In this document: piece after piece, positions 1 to 8,874 of the stretch
How positions within the stretch are numbered: the stretch's first letter is position 1
How the letters are laid out: each line of letters opens with the position of its first letter
NCBI GenBank assembly: GCA_051275005.1
Contig: JBNMOP010000014.1
Coordinates: 1 to 40,441 of the forward strand
Direction: 5' to 3'
From: Eutrophobius sp051275005
Lineage (GTDB): Bacteria > Pseudomonadota > Gammaproteobacteria > Eutrophobiales > Eutrophobiaceae
Length of the DNA: 40,441 nt
The notes under the pieces: generated by a model
Told to the model about the DNA's origin: nothing
Seen by the model: only the letters and a program-made list of their open reading frames with translations
Database searches by the model: none
Translations under genes and position numbers: made by a program

Positions 1-85
1 GTTTAAAGTTAATTACCAGGCGTGAGGTATAACATAGCATTTCGTTGGCTCGAGCCGGAAAAACTGGATTAACAGCAGATTAAAA

Positions 86-1861
86 TCAGGGATTAAATCG
101 TTGAATAATATCTTTAAGCAAGTCATTATCGGGCGCTGCCTTCAGGGCAGTTTTCCAGACTTTACTCGCTTCCTTTTTATCTCCCTTAACCCAGAGGACT
201 TCCCCCAGATGAGCTGCTATCTCCGCATCCGGAATAATATCCAGGGCACGTCGTAAATATAGTATTGCCTCTTCCAGTTTACCCATACGGTATAAAACCC
301 AGCCCTTACTATCGAGAATATAATGATCGTGCGGACTTACCTCAATGGCTTGATCAATTAGCTGCTCCGCTTCTTCATAACGCTCCGTTCTGTCGGCCAG
401 GGTGTACCCCAAAGCGTTTAGCGCTTGCGAATTCTCCGGTTCTCGTTTGATGATGTGGCGTAAATCAGCCTCTGAAATATCGAGCCTGTCAATTTTCTCG
501 GCCAGCATGGCCCGAGAATAAAGCAAATCAGAATTGTAACCGTTCTCAATCGCTCGATCATAAATCTTCATTGCCTCGTTATACTCTTCTTCTTCAACCA
601 GCAATCCGGCTTCAGCTTGAACTAAAACTACAGACTCAGTTTCGTTTTGAGTACGTATAGAACTTAAATGCAGCCTTGCATCTTCCAGTCTGTTCTGTTT
701 TGCCAAAATTAACCCAAGCCTTATCTGGGAATCAAAATAGTTAGGTCCACCCTGCACACCCTGGTACCAAATACCTGCCTTGACCAGGTCGTCGCGATCT
801 TCAGCAATTCTACCAAGATAGTAATTTACTTCGTTGGACCTATGACCACTTTTAGACAAACTGGAAAAATAAATATCTGCATCGTCAACCTGTCCAGATT
901 GCAAATAAAGTAATCCCAGAGAGAACATAACATCAGGGTTATCTGGTTTCTGTGAAATAAGGTTTTCAAACTGTTGTCTCGCTTCATCATACATTCTAGA
1001 TTCTAATAATAGGCGCGCATAATTCATTCTAAGATCGAAATCATCACCTTTACGTTTGCGGATAACATTTTCTAACCATGATATGGCTTCTTCTAATCGA
1101 CCGGTTCGCTGAAGAATTGCAACGTATCCCAGGGCAACGGTGTCGTCCTCGGGATTAAGCTGATAGGTCATTTCCATTAGTTCAAGTGCGAAATCAAATT
1201 CGCCAAGAATGGTTGCAACACGGGAAAATGCAAACAAAACCTCGGGAGAGTCCTGGCGAGTCGCCATTAATTTATTCATTACTTCTATAATTACGTCTTT
1301 ATCTCCTTCCCTACCAAGCAAATTCGCAACCATCAGTAGCTTTTGCTCTACATCGCCATAGGTATAGTCAAGAATACTTTCTAAATGTGTCAATGAAGAT
1401 TTAACGTCACCGTTTCTCAAAGCCATTACAGCCAGGACCTGGTGCGGATCGGGATTCCTGGGATCTAAATCTGTCCAGAGATTAGCCATTTCCTCTGCAA
1501 CCTCTGTTTCCCTGGCATAGACCGCTATACGAGTTGCCCGTTCTACAATTTTTGGGTCTCGTGTTTCCAATGCCAGGGCAGAATAATTCGTTAGCGATGT
1601 TTCGATATGACCACGTTGACCCGCAAATTCTGCCTCCAGAATTCGATACATTAGGTCCCCGGTTAAATCAATTTTTGGGCGTACGGGTTCGACCCGTACC
1701 AGCTTTGGTTCTGCTTCTGAATCAGCTGCATTAACACTATCAATAGCAGGTTTATCATTGACAACCGATGTAGCACAGGCTGACAGGAAAATCATTACAG
1801 CTACAGAAAGACATCTGAAAGAGTGATTAAAACAGGTCATTAATGAATTTAAAATTGTCAT
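86..1861 (-). CDS. TPR-repeat lipoprotein divergent from hemA
   Basis: A 591-aa protein built almost entirely of tetratricopeptide helices, with recognisable TPR spacing (small residue, Gly/Ala, Tyr, Pro-containing turns) from about residue 70 to the end. The N-terminus has a hydrophobic stretch ending in a lipobox (Leu-Ser-Ala-Cys, Cys29), so it is probably a lipoprotein, likely on the outer membrane. Later in-frame Met codons (8 and 23) precede the lipobox too; no start has a convincing Shine-Dalgarno, so the start is uncertain. A large TPR protein divergent from hemA is a recurring gammaproteobacterial arrangement (PA4667 next to hemA in Pseudomonas), usually followed by lolB and ispE; only 85 bases of that side are present. 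The family has been described as a scaffold for protein assembly, but no specific function can be read from the sequence. Confidence 0.9.
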   Translation of the reverse strand: MTILNSLMTCFNHSFRCLSVAVMIFLSACATSVVNDKPAIDSVNAADSEAEPKLVRVEPVRPKIDLTGDLMYRILEAEFAGQRGHIETSLTNYSALALETRDPKIVERATRIAVYARETEVAEEMANLWTDLDPRNPDPHQVLAVMALRNGDVKSSLTHLESILDYTYGDVEQKLLMVANLLGREGDKDVIIEVMNKLMATRQDSPEVLFAFSRVATILGEFDFALELMEMTYQLNPEDDTVALGYVAILQRTGRLEEAISWLENVIRKRKGDDFDLRMNYARLLLESRMYDEARQQFENLISQKPDNPDVMFSLGLLYLQSGQVDDADIYFSSLSKSGHRSNEVNYYLGRIAEDRDDLVKAGIWYQGVQGGPNYFDSQIRLGLILAKQNRLEDARLHLSSIRTQNETESVVLVQAEAGLLVEEEEYNEAMKIYDRAIENGYNSDLLYSRAMLAEKIDRLDISEADLRHIIKREPENSQALNALGYTLADRTERYEEAEQLIDQAIEVSPHDHYILDSKGWVLYRMGKLEEAILYLRRALDIIPDAEIAAHLGEVLWVKGDKKEASKVWKTALKAAPDNDLLKDIIQRFNP

Positions 1862-2103
1862 TATAATATGCTGATTCCGGGCTTGTTAGTGTTGAACTTT
1901 ATCAGATATTGACATATTAGAAAAAGATTAGGTTCATCTTATTCTTATTACCAATGGGCAATATCCTATGTTAAAGGCCCTCTTCTGGGTAATGACCATA
2001 TTAGATTTCAGAGTAATGTTTCTAACAAGTTGATATATAAATGATTTATACTACTTATATCGAAATATAGCATGTGAAGTAAATCTCAGCCAATTATATT
2101 GCC
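1862..2103. other. Divergent intergenic region, TPR lipoprotein / hemA
   Basis: This AT-rich 242-bp gap must hold the promoters for both divergent genes. A TTGACA hexamer lies at 1909-1914, but no well-placed -10 box accompanies it. No ORF or strong hairpin is seen. Confidence 0.5.
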
Positions 2104-3378
2104 ATGACACTTTTAGCACTAGGAATGAACCATATTACTGCACCGATTGAGGTACGTGAAAAGGTCGTGGTAAACGAGGATTCATTACCTGAAGTCCTGG
2201 GTAAGTTAAGCAGTCAACAGGGTATTAATGAAGTTGCAATACTATCTACCTGCAATCGCACAGAAATTTACTGCTCGCTTAATGAGGACGATAGTAGTGT
2301 AGTAATAGACTGGTTTTCACATTTCCATCATCTAAAAGTCCAGGATATTAGCCCATTTCTGTATTCCTACCCAGATGCAATAGCGGTTAAACACATTTTA
2401 CGTGTTGCCAGTGGATTGGATTCAATGGTGCTTGGGGAACCGCAGGTTCTGGGGCAACTAAAATCTGCATATAAAATTGCTGTTGAGGCCGGAAGCATCG
2501 GACAGTTACTAGGACGATTATTTCAGCATTCATTTAAAGTAGCTAAAGAAATACGAAGTAATACTGAAATTGGTAACCATCCAGTCTCTATTGCCTATGC
2601 GGCCGTCAGACTGGGCCAACAAATATTTGGAGAATTCAGCAATAAAACTGCCTTACTCATTGGCGCAGGTGAAACAATAGGGTTAACGGCAAGGCATTTG
2701 CATGAATCAGGATTAAGTCGAATGATTATTGCAAACCGTACTCTGGAGCGATCACAGAATCTGGCCAGTGAGTTTTCAGGTTATGCGATTACCCTTGATG
2801 ATATTAAAAATCATCTGCATGAAGCGGATATTGTGATTTCATCTACTGCCAGTTCCGAACCAATCATTAGTAAGGAGATGATTGATGATGCCATCAAAAA
2901 GCGTAAACATCGTCCTGTATACATTGTAGACATAGCCGTACCTAGAGATGTTGAAACCGAGGTAGGTGAACTTGATGATGTTTACCTGTATACCGTTGAT
3001 GACTTACAAGGCGTGATCGATGAGAATTTACGAAACAGGGAACAGGCAGCAAAACAGGCTGAGGAAATCATTGATACTCAGGTCATACATTTTATGGACT
3101 GGATGAATTCTTTGAATACTGTATCCACAATCAAGGCAATACGTGAACAAGCTAATACTATCCAACAAGAAGTCCTGAATGCAGCAGTAAAAAAACTAAC
3201 CCTGGGAGAAAGTCCGGAAAAGGTGATAAAAGAATTAGCCTGGTCCCTATCAAATAAGCTCATTCACTCCCCTAGCGCAAACCTGCGTAATGTAAGCAAT
3301 GAAGAACAAGATGGTTTATTACGCGCCGCCAGAATTTTATTTGATGTGCCTACAGATTCAGGTTCATCTGATGAATAA
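2104..3378 (+). CDS. hemA: Glutamyl-tRNA reductase
   Basis: HemA reduces glutamyl-tRNA(Glu) to glutamate-1-semialdehyde with NADPH, the first committed step of C5-pathway tetrapyrrole synthesis. At 424 aa it has the usual length. The N-terminal catalytic domain begins GMNHITAPIEVREK and carries the nucleophile Cys50 in STCNRTE. The NADPH-binding Rossmann segment (IGAGET) is near residue 180, and a C-terminal helical dimerisation domain follows. It opens a plus-strand gene set with prfA, prmC, an unknown gene and a MoeB-like gene. The hemA-prfA-prmC order is classic for gammaproteobacteria. hemX and hemY of the same pathway lie 37 kb away. Confidence 0.98.
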   Translation: MTLLALGMNHITAPIEVREKVVVNEDSLPEVLGKLSSQQGINEVAILSTCNRTEIYCSLNEDDSSVVIDWFSHFHHLKVQDISPFLYSYPDAIAVKHILRVASGLDSMVLGEPQVLGQLKSAYKIAVEAGSIGQLLGRLFQHSFKVAKEIRSNTEIGNHPVSIAYAAVRLGQQIFGEFSNKTALLIGAGETIGLTARHLHESGLSRMIIANRTLERSQNLASEFSGYAITLDDIKNHLHEADIVISSTASSEPIISKEMIDDAIKKRKHRPVYIVDIAVPRDVETEVGELDDVYLYTVDDLQGVIDENLRNREQAAKQAEEIIDTQVIHFMDWMNSLNTVSTIKAIREQANTIQQEVLNAAVKKLTLGESPEKVIKELAWSLSNKLIHSPSANLRNVSNEEQDGLLRAARILFDVPTDSGSSDE

Positions 3379-3428
3379 AATTTCAACTCCAATCAATTAA
3401 GAACCTACACTTTATAAAAAACCGTCAA

Positions 3429-4523
3429 ATGCTTAATAACAGCCTGCAACGTAAACTCGAGAAATTGGCGGAACGTAGAGAAGAGATTCATGCGTTATTG
3501 TCCGATCCTTCGGTGATACAAAATCAGAATTACTTTCGGGAACTAAGCAAAGAAGCCGCCGAGGTTAGCCCAATTGTGGACTGCTTTCACAAATATCAGA
3601 AACAGTTAATGTCGATTCAGGAAGCCCGAGATATGCTGGACGATAATGATCAGGAAATTCGCATCATCGCAGAAGAAGAGTTGCAACAGAGGGAACCTGA
3701 AATAATAGAACAGGAACTCGAAATTAAAAGATTGCTGTTGCCTAAAGACCCGGCCGATAGCAGCAATACTTTTCTTGAGATCAGGGCAGGAACGGGCGGA
3801 GAAGAAGCGGCATTATTCTCAGCAGATTTAATGAAAATGTACTCCAAATATGCTGAAACAAGAGGTTGGAAAATTGAGATCATCAGTACCGCACTAAGTG
3901 ACCTTGCAGGATATAAGGAAATCATTATTCGTATAATTGGTTCTGGTGCGTACTCACGTCTTAAATTTGAATCCGGCGTACACCGCGTACAACGCGTCCC
4001 TGAAACTGAATCTCAGGGACGTATACATACTTCTGCATGTACTGTGGCAATCATGCCTGAAGCAGATGAGATCAGCGAAATTGAAATTAAGAATGATGAT
4101 CTTAAGATTGATACATTCCGTGCGTCCGGTGCTGGAGGTCAGCATGTTAATAAAACCGATTCAGCTATCAGAATAACCCATTTACCTAGCGGTACGGTGG
4201 TTGAATGTCAGGATGAACGTTCACAACATAAAAACCGTGCCCGAGCAATGTCATTACTCAAGGCCAGGTTATTAAGCGCTGAAACTAACCGGCAAAATGC
4301 AGAAATTGCCGAGAACAGGCGTATCCTGGTGGGGTCTGGGGATCGCTCAGAAAGGATAAGAACCTATAATTTCCCACAGGGTAGGGTAACGGATCACAGA
4401 ATTAACCTGACACTTTATAAGCTTGATGAATTCCTGGAAGGAGACATGGATATAATAATTGATGTACTTATTAATGAATATCAGGCGGATCAACTAGCGT
4501 CTCTGGCTGACGAAGTAAACTAA
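3429..4523 (+). CDS. prfA: Peptide chain release factor 1
   Basis: RF1 reads UAA and UAG in the ribosomal A site and triggers peptidyl-tRNA hydrolysis. The 364-aa length is standard. The codon-recognition tripeptide is Pro-Glu-Thr in RVPETESQGRIHTSA (Pro-Ala-Thr in E. coli), and the catalytic GGQ is at residues 236-238 in ASGAGGQHVNKTDSAIR. The spacing between the two fits RF1 rather than RF2, and no programmed frameshift is present. It lies 50 bp after hemA and its stop is one base before the start of prmC, whose product methylates the GGQ glutamine (Gln238). Confidence 0.98.
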   Translation: MLNNSLQRKLEKLAERREEIHALLSDPSVIQNQNYFRELSKEAAEVSPIVDCFHKYQKQLMSIQEARDMLDDNDQEIRIIAEEELQQREPEIIEQELEIKRLLLPKDPADSSNTFLEIRAGTGGEEAALFSADLMKMYSKYAETRGWKIEIISTALSDLAGYKEIIIRIIGSGAYSRLKFESGVHRVQRVPETESQGRIHTSACTVAIMPEADEISEIEIKNDDLKIDTFRASGAGGQHVNKTDSAIRITHLPSGTVVECQDERSQHKNRARAMSLLKARLLSAETNRQNAEIAENRRILVGSGDRSERIRTYNFPQGRVTDHRINLTLYKLDEFLEGDMDIIIDVLINEYQADQLASLADEVN

Positions 4524-4524
4524 C

Positions 4525-5370
4525 ATGACTGATGTAACAATAGCCGAAATTCTTGCCTCGTCATCGGATCAACTCTGTAAGTTCGAGACGGCCCGTTTGG
4601 ATAGCGAAGTACTTTTGTCATGTGTTATGCATAAAGATCGTGAATTTTTTTATGCCCACCCAGAGCAACTGCTCACTGCACAAGAAAAAGAAAACTTTAT
4701 AACACTCATTTCTAAACGTTCAACTGGATACCCTATTGCATATTTGACGGGCAAAAAAGAATTCTGGTCTTTACAGATTAGAGTTAATCGTTCGACGCTG
4801 ATTCCAAGACCTGAAACGGAGTGCCTCGTTAGCGCTGCTATTGATAAAATTTCTGACAATCTTTCTGCCAACATACTTGATTTGGGCACAGGATCCGGGG
4901 CCATTGCCATCGCACTGGCAAAAGAGAGACCTCTATGTACAATTATTGCAACGGACATTAGTGCAGATACTTTATTAACTGCATCAAAAAATGCCCGCTT
5001 AAATGGTCTTGAAAATATTCATTTTCAACAATCTGACTGGTTCACCTCGCTGGGGAAAACGAAATTTGATTTAATTCTTTCAAATCCACCCTACGTTGAA
5101 TCAAATGATCCCGGTTTTAACAATGGTGAGATTTGCCACGAACCTAGAATTGCCCTTGATGGTGGCCAGGCTGGACTTGATGCATACCATCAGATCGTGC
5201 CCGCTGCATTAAAACATTTAAACCATGGCGGTAGTCTTATGTTAGAGCATGCTTATAATCAGGGTGAAGCTATCAGAGAATATCTCCAAAATAATGATTA
5301 TAAAAATATTCATACATTGACTGATTTTTCTGGTCATGAAAGAGTCACAATATCTAGCGTGACAGGATAA
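4525..5370 (+). CDS. prmC: Release factor glutamine methyltransferase PrmC (HemK)
   Basis: PrmC uses S-adenosylmethionine to N5-methylate the glutamine of the GGQ motif in release factors. The 281-aa protein has an N-terminal helical substrate domain, the SAM-binding motif LDLGTGSGAIAIALA near residue 112, and the catalytic NPPY at residues 187-190. It is translationally coupled to prfA (one base between stop and start), so enzyme and substrate come from one message. The next ORF starts two bases after its stop codon. Confidence 0.97.
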   Translation: MTDVTIAEILASSSDQLCKFETARLDSEVLLSCVMHKDREFFYAHPEQLLTAQEKENFITLISKRSTGYPIAYLTGKKEFWSLQIRVNRSTLIPRPETECLVSAAIDKISDNLSANILDLGTGSGAIAIALAKERPLCTIIATDISADTLLTASKNARLNGLENIHFQQSDWFTSLGKTKFDLILSNPPYVESNDPGFNNGEICHEPRIALDGGQAGLDAYHQIVPAALKHLNHGGSLMLEHAYNQGEAIREYLQNNDYKNIHTLTDFSGHERVTISSVTG

Positions 5371-5372
5371 CC

Positions 5373-5780
5373 ATGCACCAGGAACAAACTCGTAGTCAAG
5401 AAATACTACTGCCGGCAACTATCAGCCAAAGTGAGATTACGGCACTGACCAACGTAATTAGTGATGCTGACTTTATATTGAATTTCAAAATCAATGACCG
5501 AACTTTGTGCGTTGAATATACCTTTCCAGCTCTTTCCTTTGGCAACATTTGGGAGTTGATATCTGACATTATTCCTGCTACTCGATTCAGCTTTTTATTT
5601 AAATGGAAATACAAATTATTTGCTATGCTTGAAACCAATGAGCAAGACCATCTGCTTGAGCATTACGGCTGGGATAAATTTATAACGGATATATATGTAA
5701 CGCATCAGCACATAGCCAGTCAAGACTCAAACAAACATAAATTATGGCAAAATAATAATCAATCTTTAGACAAGAAATAA
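5373..5780 (+). CDS. Hypothetical protein in the hemA-prfA-prmC operon
   Basis: I do not recognise this 135-aa protein. It begins two bases after the prmC stop and ends 28 bp before the MoeB-like gene, so it is almost certainly a real cotranscribed gene. There is no signal peptide, no clear transmembrane helix and no cysteine cluster. It looks like a small soluble alpha/beta protein with a hydrophobic-aromatic middle (Phe, Trp, Ile, about residues 45-90) and a polar, Asn/Gln/Lys-rich C-terminal tail (about residues 112-135) that looks disordered. It has no visible relation to glutaminyl methylation or sulfur transfer beyond its position. Confidence 0.7.
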   Translation: MHQEQTRSQEILLPATISQSEITALTNVISDADFILNFKINDRTLCVEYTFPALSFGNIWELISDIIPATRFSFLFKWKYKLFAMLETNEQDHLLEHYGWDKFITDIYVTHQHIASQDSNKHKLWQNNNQSLDKK

Positions 5781-5808
5781 CTGTAGTCCATAAAATCTGG
5801 AATCAAAT

Positions 5809-6558
5809 ATGGAAGATGAAAAACTACTACGTTACAGCAGACAAATCATGCTCCCGGAAATTGATGCATCAGGACAGGTTAAACTGTCTGAATCTACTGT
5901 ATTAATCGTAGGACTGGGCGGGTTAGGATCATCTGCGTCGATATATCTGACTGCAGCAGGTGTTGGCCACCTGATACTGGTTGATTTTGACAAGGTAGAT
6001 CTTTCAAATCTTCAACGTCAGATAGTCCATTCAACTGAAGATATCGGTAGAATGAAGGTTGATTCTGCCAGCGATCATCTTCGTGCTCTCAACCCTGACA
6101 TTAAACTTAGCTTGATTGAACATGTGCTTGAAGGCGACGAATTAATTAATGTGATGAGTAAAGCTGACATCGTCATTGACGCAACAGATAATTTTAGTGC
6201 GCGATTTGCTTTAAATGAGGCGAGTGTAAAAACCCGTACACCACTTGTCTCTGGTGCAGCTATAAGGTTCGAATCGCAAGTGAGTGTATTTGACCCCAGA
6301 GATCCTGCTTCACCTTGCTACCGTTGTTTATATAGTGGCGATGCACAGGTCGAAGAAACCTGCACAGCCAATGGGGTTATCTCACCCTTATTGGGAATAG
6401 TTGGCAGCATTCAGGCTATGGAAGCGATGAAATTAATTATGGGTATTGGCAAAACATTAAAAGGCCAGTTGTTATTATTTGATGCGCTGAATATGGAATG
6501 GCATCAGGCTAAACTTTCCAAAGATCCCGGGTGCCCGGTTTGTAGTTCTTCAAAATAA
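5809..6558 (+). CDS. moeB: MoeB/ThiF/HesA-type adenylyltransferase
   Basis: An E1-like enzyme that adenylates the C-terminal Gly-Gly of a small sulfur-carrier protein (MoaD for molybdopterin or ThiS for thiamin). The 249-aa protein has the ATP-binding loop GLGGLGSSAS at about 35-44, an acidic strand end plus Arg (VDFDKVDLSNLQRQ), Asp127 in ATDN, and two zinc-binding CxxC pairs (Cys170/Cys173 and Cys242/Cys245). The candidate active-site Cys185 is in ETCTANGV. There is no C-terminal rhodanese domain, so it is the short form. No carrier protein is nearby, and MoeB and ThiF are hard to separate by motif. The position after hemA-prfA-prmC favours moeB. It converges with lpxR, 12 bp away. Confidence 0.9.
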   Translation: MEDEKLLRYSRQIMLPEIDASGQVKLSESTVLIVGLGGLGSSASIYLTAAGVGHLILVDFDKVDLSNLQRQIVHSTEDIGRMKVDSASDHLRALNPDIKLSLIEHVLEGDELINVMSKADIVIDATDNFSARFALNEASVKTRTPLVSGAAIRFESQVSVFDPRDPASPCYRCLYSGDAQVEETCTANGVISPLLGIVGSIQAMEAMKLIMGIGKTLKGQLLLFDALNMEWHQAKLSKDPGCPVCSSSK

Positions 6559-6570
6559 TGATTAGTTTTA

Positions 6571-7644
6571 TTAATAAGTGTAAGACAAACTAATTGAACC
6601 AAAGTCATGGCCCTCAGACTCACCATTAAATTCGCTGGTACGTAAGACATGGGCGTAAGACAACTTGAATTTACGATAAACGACAGCAGCCCCAATCACG
6701 AAGTCACTAACAAATAGTTTTTTTACCACACTATGGCTGCTTGCAAATGTATTGCCGTCCAGAAAAATGTCCCTCAAAACTAAACGGCCGGATGTTGCAA
6801 AAAATAAATGCGCACTAATAGTTTTATAGTCATCAATATAGCGAATGTCACTGGTATCTGTCGGGGCATTGGTATCTCCTCCTGGCCGGATCAAGGCCGT
6901 GCCAAAATCCGCCGGCAATTTCCAACCGGCACGAATTTCTATCCCGCTATTTAGATTAGTGCTGATATTTCCAAGCGTACCACCAACATTAATTATCGCA
7001 TCGGCGCCCCATGATCCATCAAATTTAAGATGTGGCACCAATCTATACTTATAGTCATAGACCAGCATTATTCCCGGCTCAGTTTTTATCTGGTTCTCCC
7101 AACCATTGGCCTTATCGATACCTCTAACGGAATGCACAAAATCCTGTGCCTGTTTGGCTAATGACCACTTGCCAGTAAAACCTCCCTGAATTTCAATGGT
7201 ATTCAGAGTCCGGTAATTTTTACTATGAAACGCAAGGCTGCCGTATAACCAACCGGCATATGGCCGGTCATCGATGATTAATGTACTCAATTGAGTATCT
7301 TTTGGGGTATACATCATTTGCCCAAGAGAAAAAGAGAAATTTCTTTGGCTGGTATCATTGTCTTTGTACGGCAGTACAGAAATAATACCTTTGACATAAT
7401 CTTGAGCGGGTCCTTCTTTTTTTATCCAATCCATGTCTTCAAACCAATCCAGCTCTGGTGAAATCCAATTCAGCTTTATGCCGTTTGTATAAAACCTGTC
7501 TGTACTGTTAAACAAATCATTTTCGAATCTCAGGCTAAACGTCCATGATTCAGAGGGAGGATCAGCAGCATACAGATGCAGACTCAAAAATAGCATGCTG
7601 GTTAAAGTGAGAACTCGAAAACTGATCAAGGATAAAGTTTTCAA
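6571..7644 (-). CDS. lpxR: Lipid A 3'-O-deacylase family outer-membrane protein (LpxR, DUF2219)
   Basis: LpxR proteins are 12-stranded outer-membrane barrels that remove the 3'-acyloxyacyl chain of lipid A in a calcium-dependent reaction. This 357-aa protein has a signal peptide (to about residue 26) and the family hallmark RFENDLF..TDRFYTNG, with Asn42 and Asp43 corresponding to Salmonella Asn9 and Asp10. His171 (QDFVHSVRG) is the likely catalytic histidine. It ends in an aromatic barrel strand (SISLSYTY). The start is a TTG immediately after the dgkA stop, with no spacer and no clear Shine-Dalgarno; the next Met (17) would destroy the signal peptide. Translation therefore probably depends on re-initiation after dgkA. 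Activity on this organism's lipid A is inferred. Confidence 0.88.
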   Translation of the reverse strand: MKTLSLISFRVLTLTSMLFLSLHLYAADPPSESWTFSLRFENDLFNSTDRFYTNGIKLNWISPELDWFEDMDWIKKEGPAQDYVKGIISVLPYKDNDTSQRNFSFSLGQMMYTPKDTQLSTLIIDDRPYAGWLYGSLAFHSKNYRTLNTIEIQGGFTGKWSLAKQAQDFVHSVRGIDKANGWENQIKTEPGIMLVYDYKYRLVPHLKFDGSWGADAIINVGGTLGNISTNLNSGIEIRAGWKLPADFGTALIRPGGDTNAPTDTSDIRYIDDYKTISAHLFFATSGRLVLRDIFLDGNTFASSHSVVKKLFVSDFVIGAAVVYRKFKLSYAHVLRTSEFNGESEGHDFGSISLSYTY

Positions 7645-8007
7645 TTAAAAAAAAAGAATTAATAACCAGACAAACAGGACGTTTATCAATGAGAGAAATA
7701 CTGCAGCTGATGCCGCGTCTTTTGCATAACCAGAAAGTTCATGATGATCTCCACCAAATCTGTCGATAGCCGCTTCGATGGCTGTATTTAATAATTCAAC
7801 TATTAGGACAATTATGAGTACCACTGTAAGCATAGCCTTTTCAAGACCAGTTTCCCCTAACCATAACCCTATGGGCAACAAGATCATAACAAGGAAGAGT
7901 TCCTGCCTGAAGGCGGCTTCGTTACGAAATGATTTACTTAGTCCTTTAAGAGAAAACTTTGTGGCATTGATTATTCTTTCTAGTCCCTGAGGACCTTGAG
8001 CTGTCAT
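7645..8007 (-). CDS. dgkA: Diacylglycerol kinase (prokaryotic DgkA)
   Basis: DgkA is a small trimeric inner-membrane kinase that phosphorylates diacylglycerol left over from periplasmic glycan or lipid A modification, returning it to phospholipid synthesis. The 120-aa protein has the family features: NEAAFRQE (Glu30), three hydrophobic helices, and the catalytic region VELLNTAIEAAIDR with Glu71 and Glu78, then DHHELSGYAKDAASAA. It abuts lpxR with zero spacing, so the two envelope-lipid enzymes are cotranscribed. The upstream gene on the same strand ends 114 bp before it, so it could have its own promoter. Confidence 0.97.
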   Translation of the reverse strand: MTAQGPQGLERIINATKFSLKGLSKSFRNEAAFRQELFLVMILLPIGLWLGETGLEKAMLTVVLIIVLIVELLNTAIEAAIDRFGGDHHELSGYAKDAASAAVFLSLINVLFVWLLILFF

Positions 8008-8121
8008 GATGTTAATTTCCTTACCAAATATTTCTATTAATTATACTGATAGGTACATTGATAGCATTCGATACACGCACAATACATTAATAATAAATGG
8101 ATCTATATCTCAGAATAATTT

Positions 8122-8874
8122 CTAGTATTCTTCATCAATTTCTTTTTGTAATGCCCGACGTTTGAACCAACTCCACCACCCGGTAAATGATAGCGCCAGA
8201 AAGATAATTACTACTATATCGACTATCCATATTCCTGGCCTCCCAAGTATTCTTCCACTGTGCAGATCAAGGATGATTCTTTCCATTGGCAGACCTGAAC
8301 CACGATAAAGTTGCATAATTTGATCTATATAGCTATTTGGTGCTTCAGAATGCACTGACCAACGAATTTCTCGCTGAATTGTAGGTTGCCATGTCGTCAG
8401 ATCCAGATCGGACATAAAATAGTCGTTACTGGTTTTAAGATAAATGCCAGCCTCACCATCTATACCGATATTTTCAATGCCCTGAGGCACGCCATGAAGA
8501 TTGGTCAACCGTTCAATCCGTTCACCGTCTTCGGTTAATAGATCAAGGCTGTTTTCAAAAGCCAACACATAAAAATTGTCCCAGTAAACTGCGCCATGAA
8601 ATAATTCATTATAGTTTGGCAAAGACTGTTTCTCAAAATAGACCTGATCATCAATTATAGTTATCCACTTTGATCCAACTTTGTATGATATGGGCGATTG
8701 CTCTGGCTTAATATCGTACCAATTTAATAATATTTCATTTGCGACGAGCTTGTCCTGAAGTTTGAAATCATCTGTATGTAGCAGCAAAAAACCAGTAATT
8801 GATAAAACAATAATGAATATAGTTGCAACCATACCCAGTATTTTGTGCCAGTTATTTATTGACTGAAAATTCAT
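8122..8874 (-). CDS. PepSY-associated transmembrane protein
   Basis: A 250-aa inner-membrane protein with one helix at about residues 12-33 (ILGMVATIFIIVLSITGFLL), a periplasmic beta-rich domain, and a second helix at about 213-236 followed by WWSWFKRR. It has the NWHKILG histidine and LHSGRILGRPG segments typical of PepSY_TM-like proteins, which sit beside flavin- or haem-dependent periplasmic electron-transfer modules. It overlaps the upstream FMN-binding gene by four bases (ATGA), so the two products probably act together, and the set follows a Fur-box-controlled porin. The likely role is the membrane component of a reductive iron-uptake or extracytoplasmic electron-transfer system (inference). 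Confidence 0.85.
   Translation of the reverse strand: MNFQSINNWHKILGMVATIFIIVLSITGFLLLHTDDFKLQDKLVANEILLNWYDIKPEQSPISYKVGSKWITIIDDQVYFEKQSLPNYNELFHGAVYWDNFYVLAFENSLDLLTEDGERIERLTNLHGVPQGIENIGIDGEAGIYLKTSNDYFMSDLDLTTWQPTIQREIRWSVHSEAPNSYIDQIMQLYRGSGLPMERIILDLHSGRILGRPGIWIVDIVVIIFLALSFTGWWSWFKRRALQKEIDEEY

Noticed and set aside
1..85. Short minus-strand reading frame from an ATG at 40 to the left edge, possibly the start of lolB
   Set aside because: Only about 13 codons are visible, with no lipobox yet; lolB is expected there by synteny but cannot be supported from the sequence.
3650..3925. 91-codon minus-strand ORF inside prfA
   Set aside because: It is antisense to a fully conserved prfA and shows no family motif; a shadow frame.
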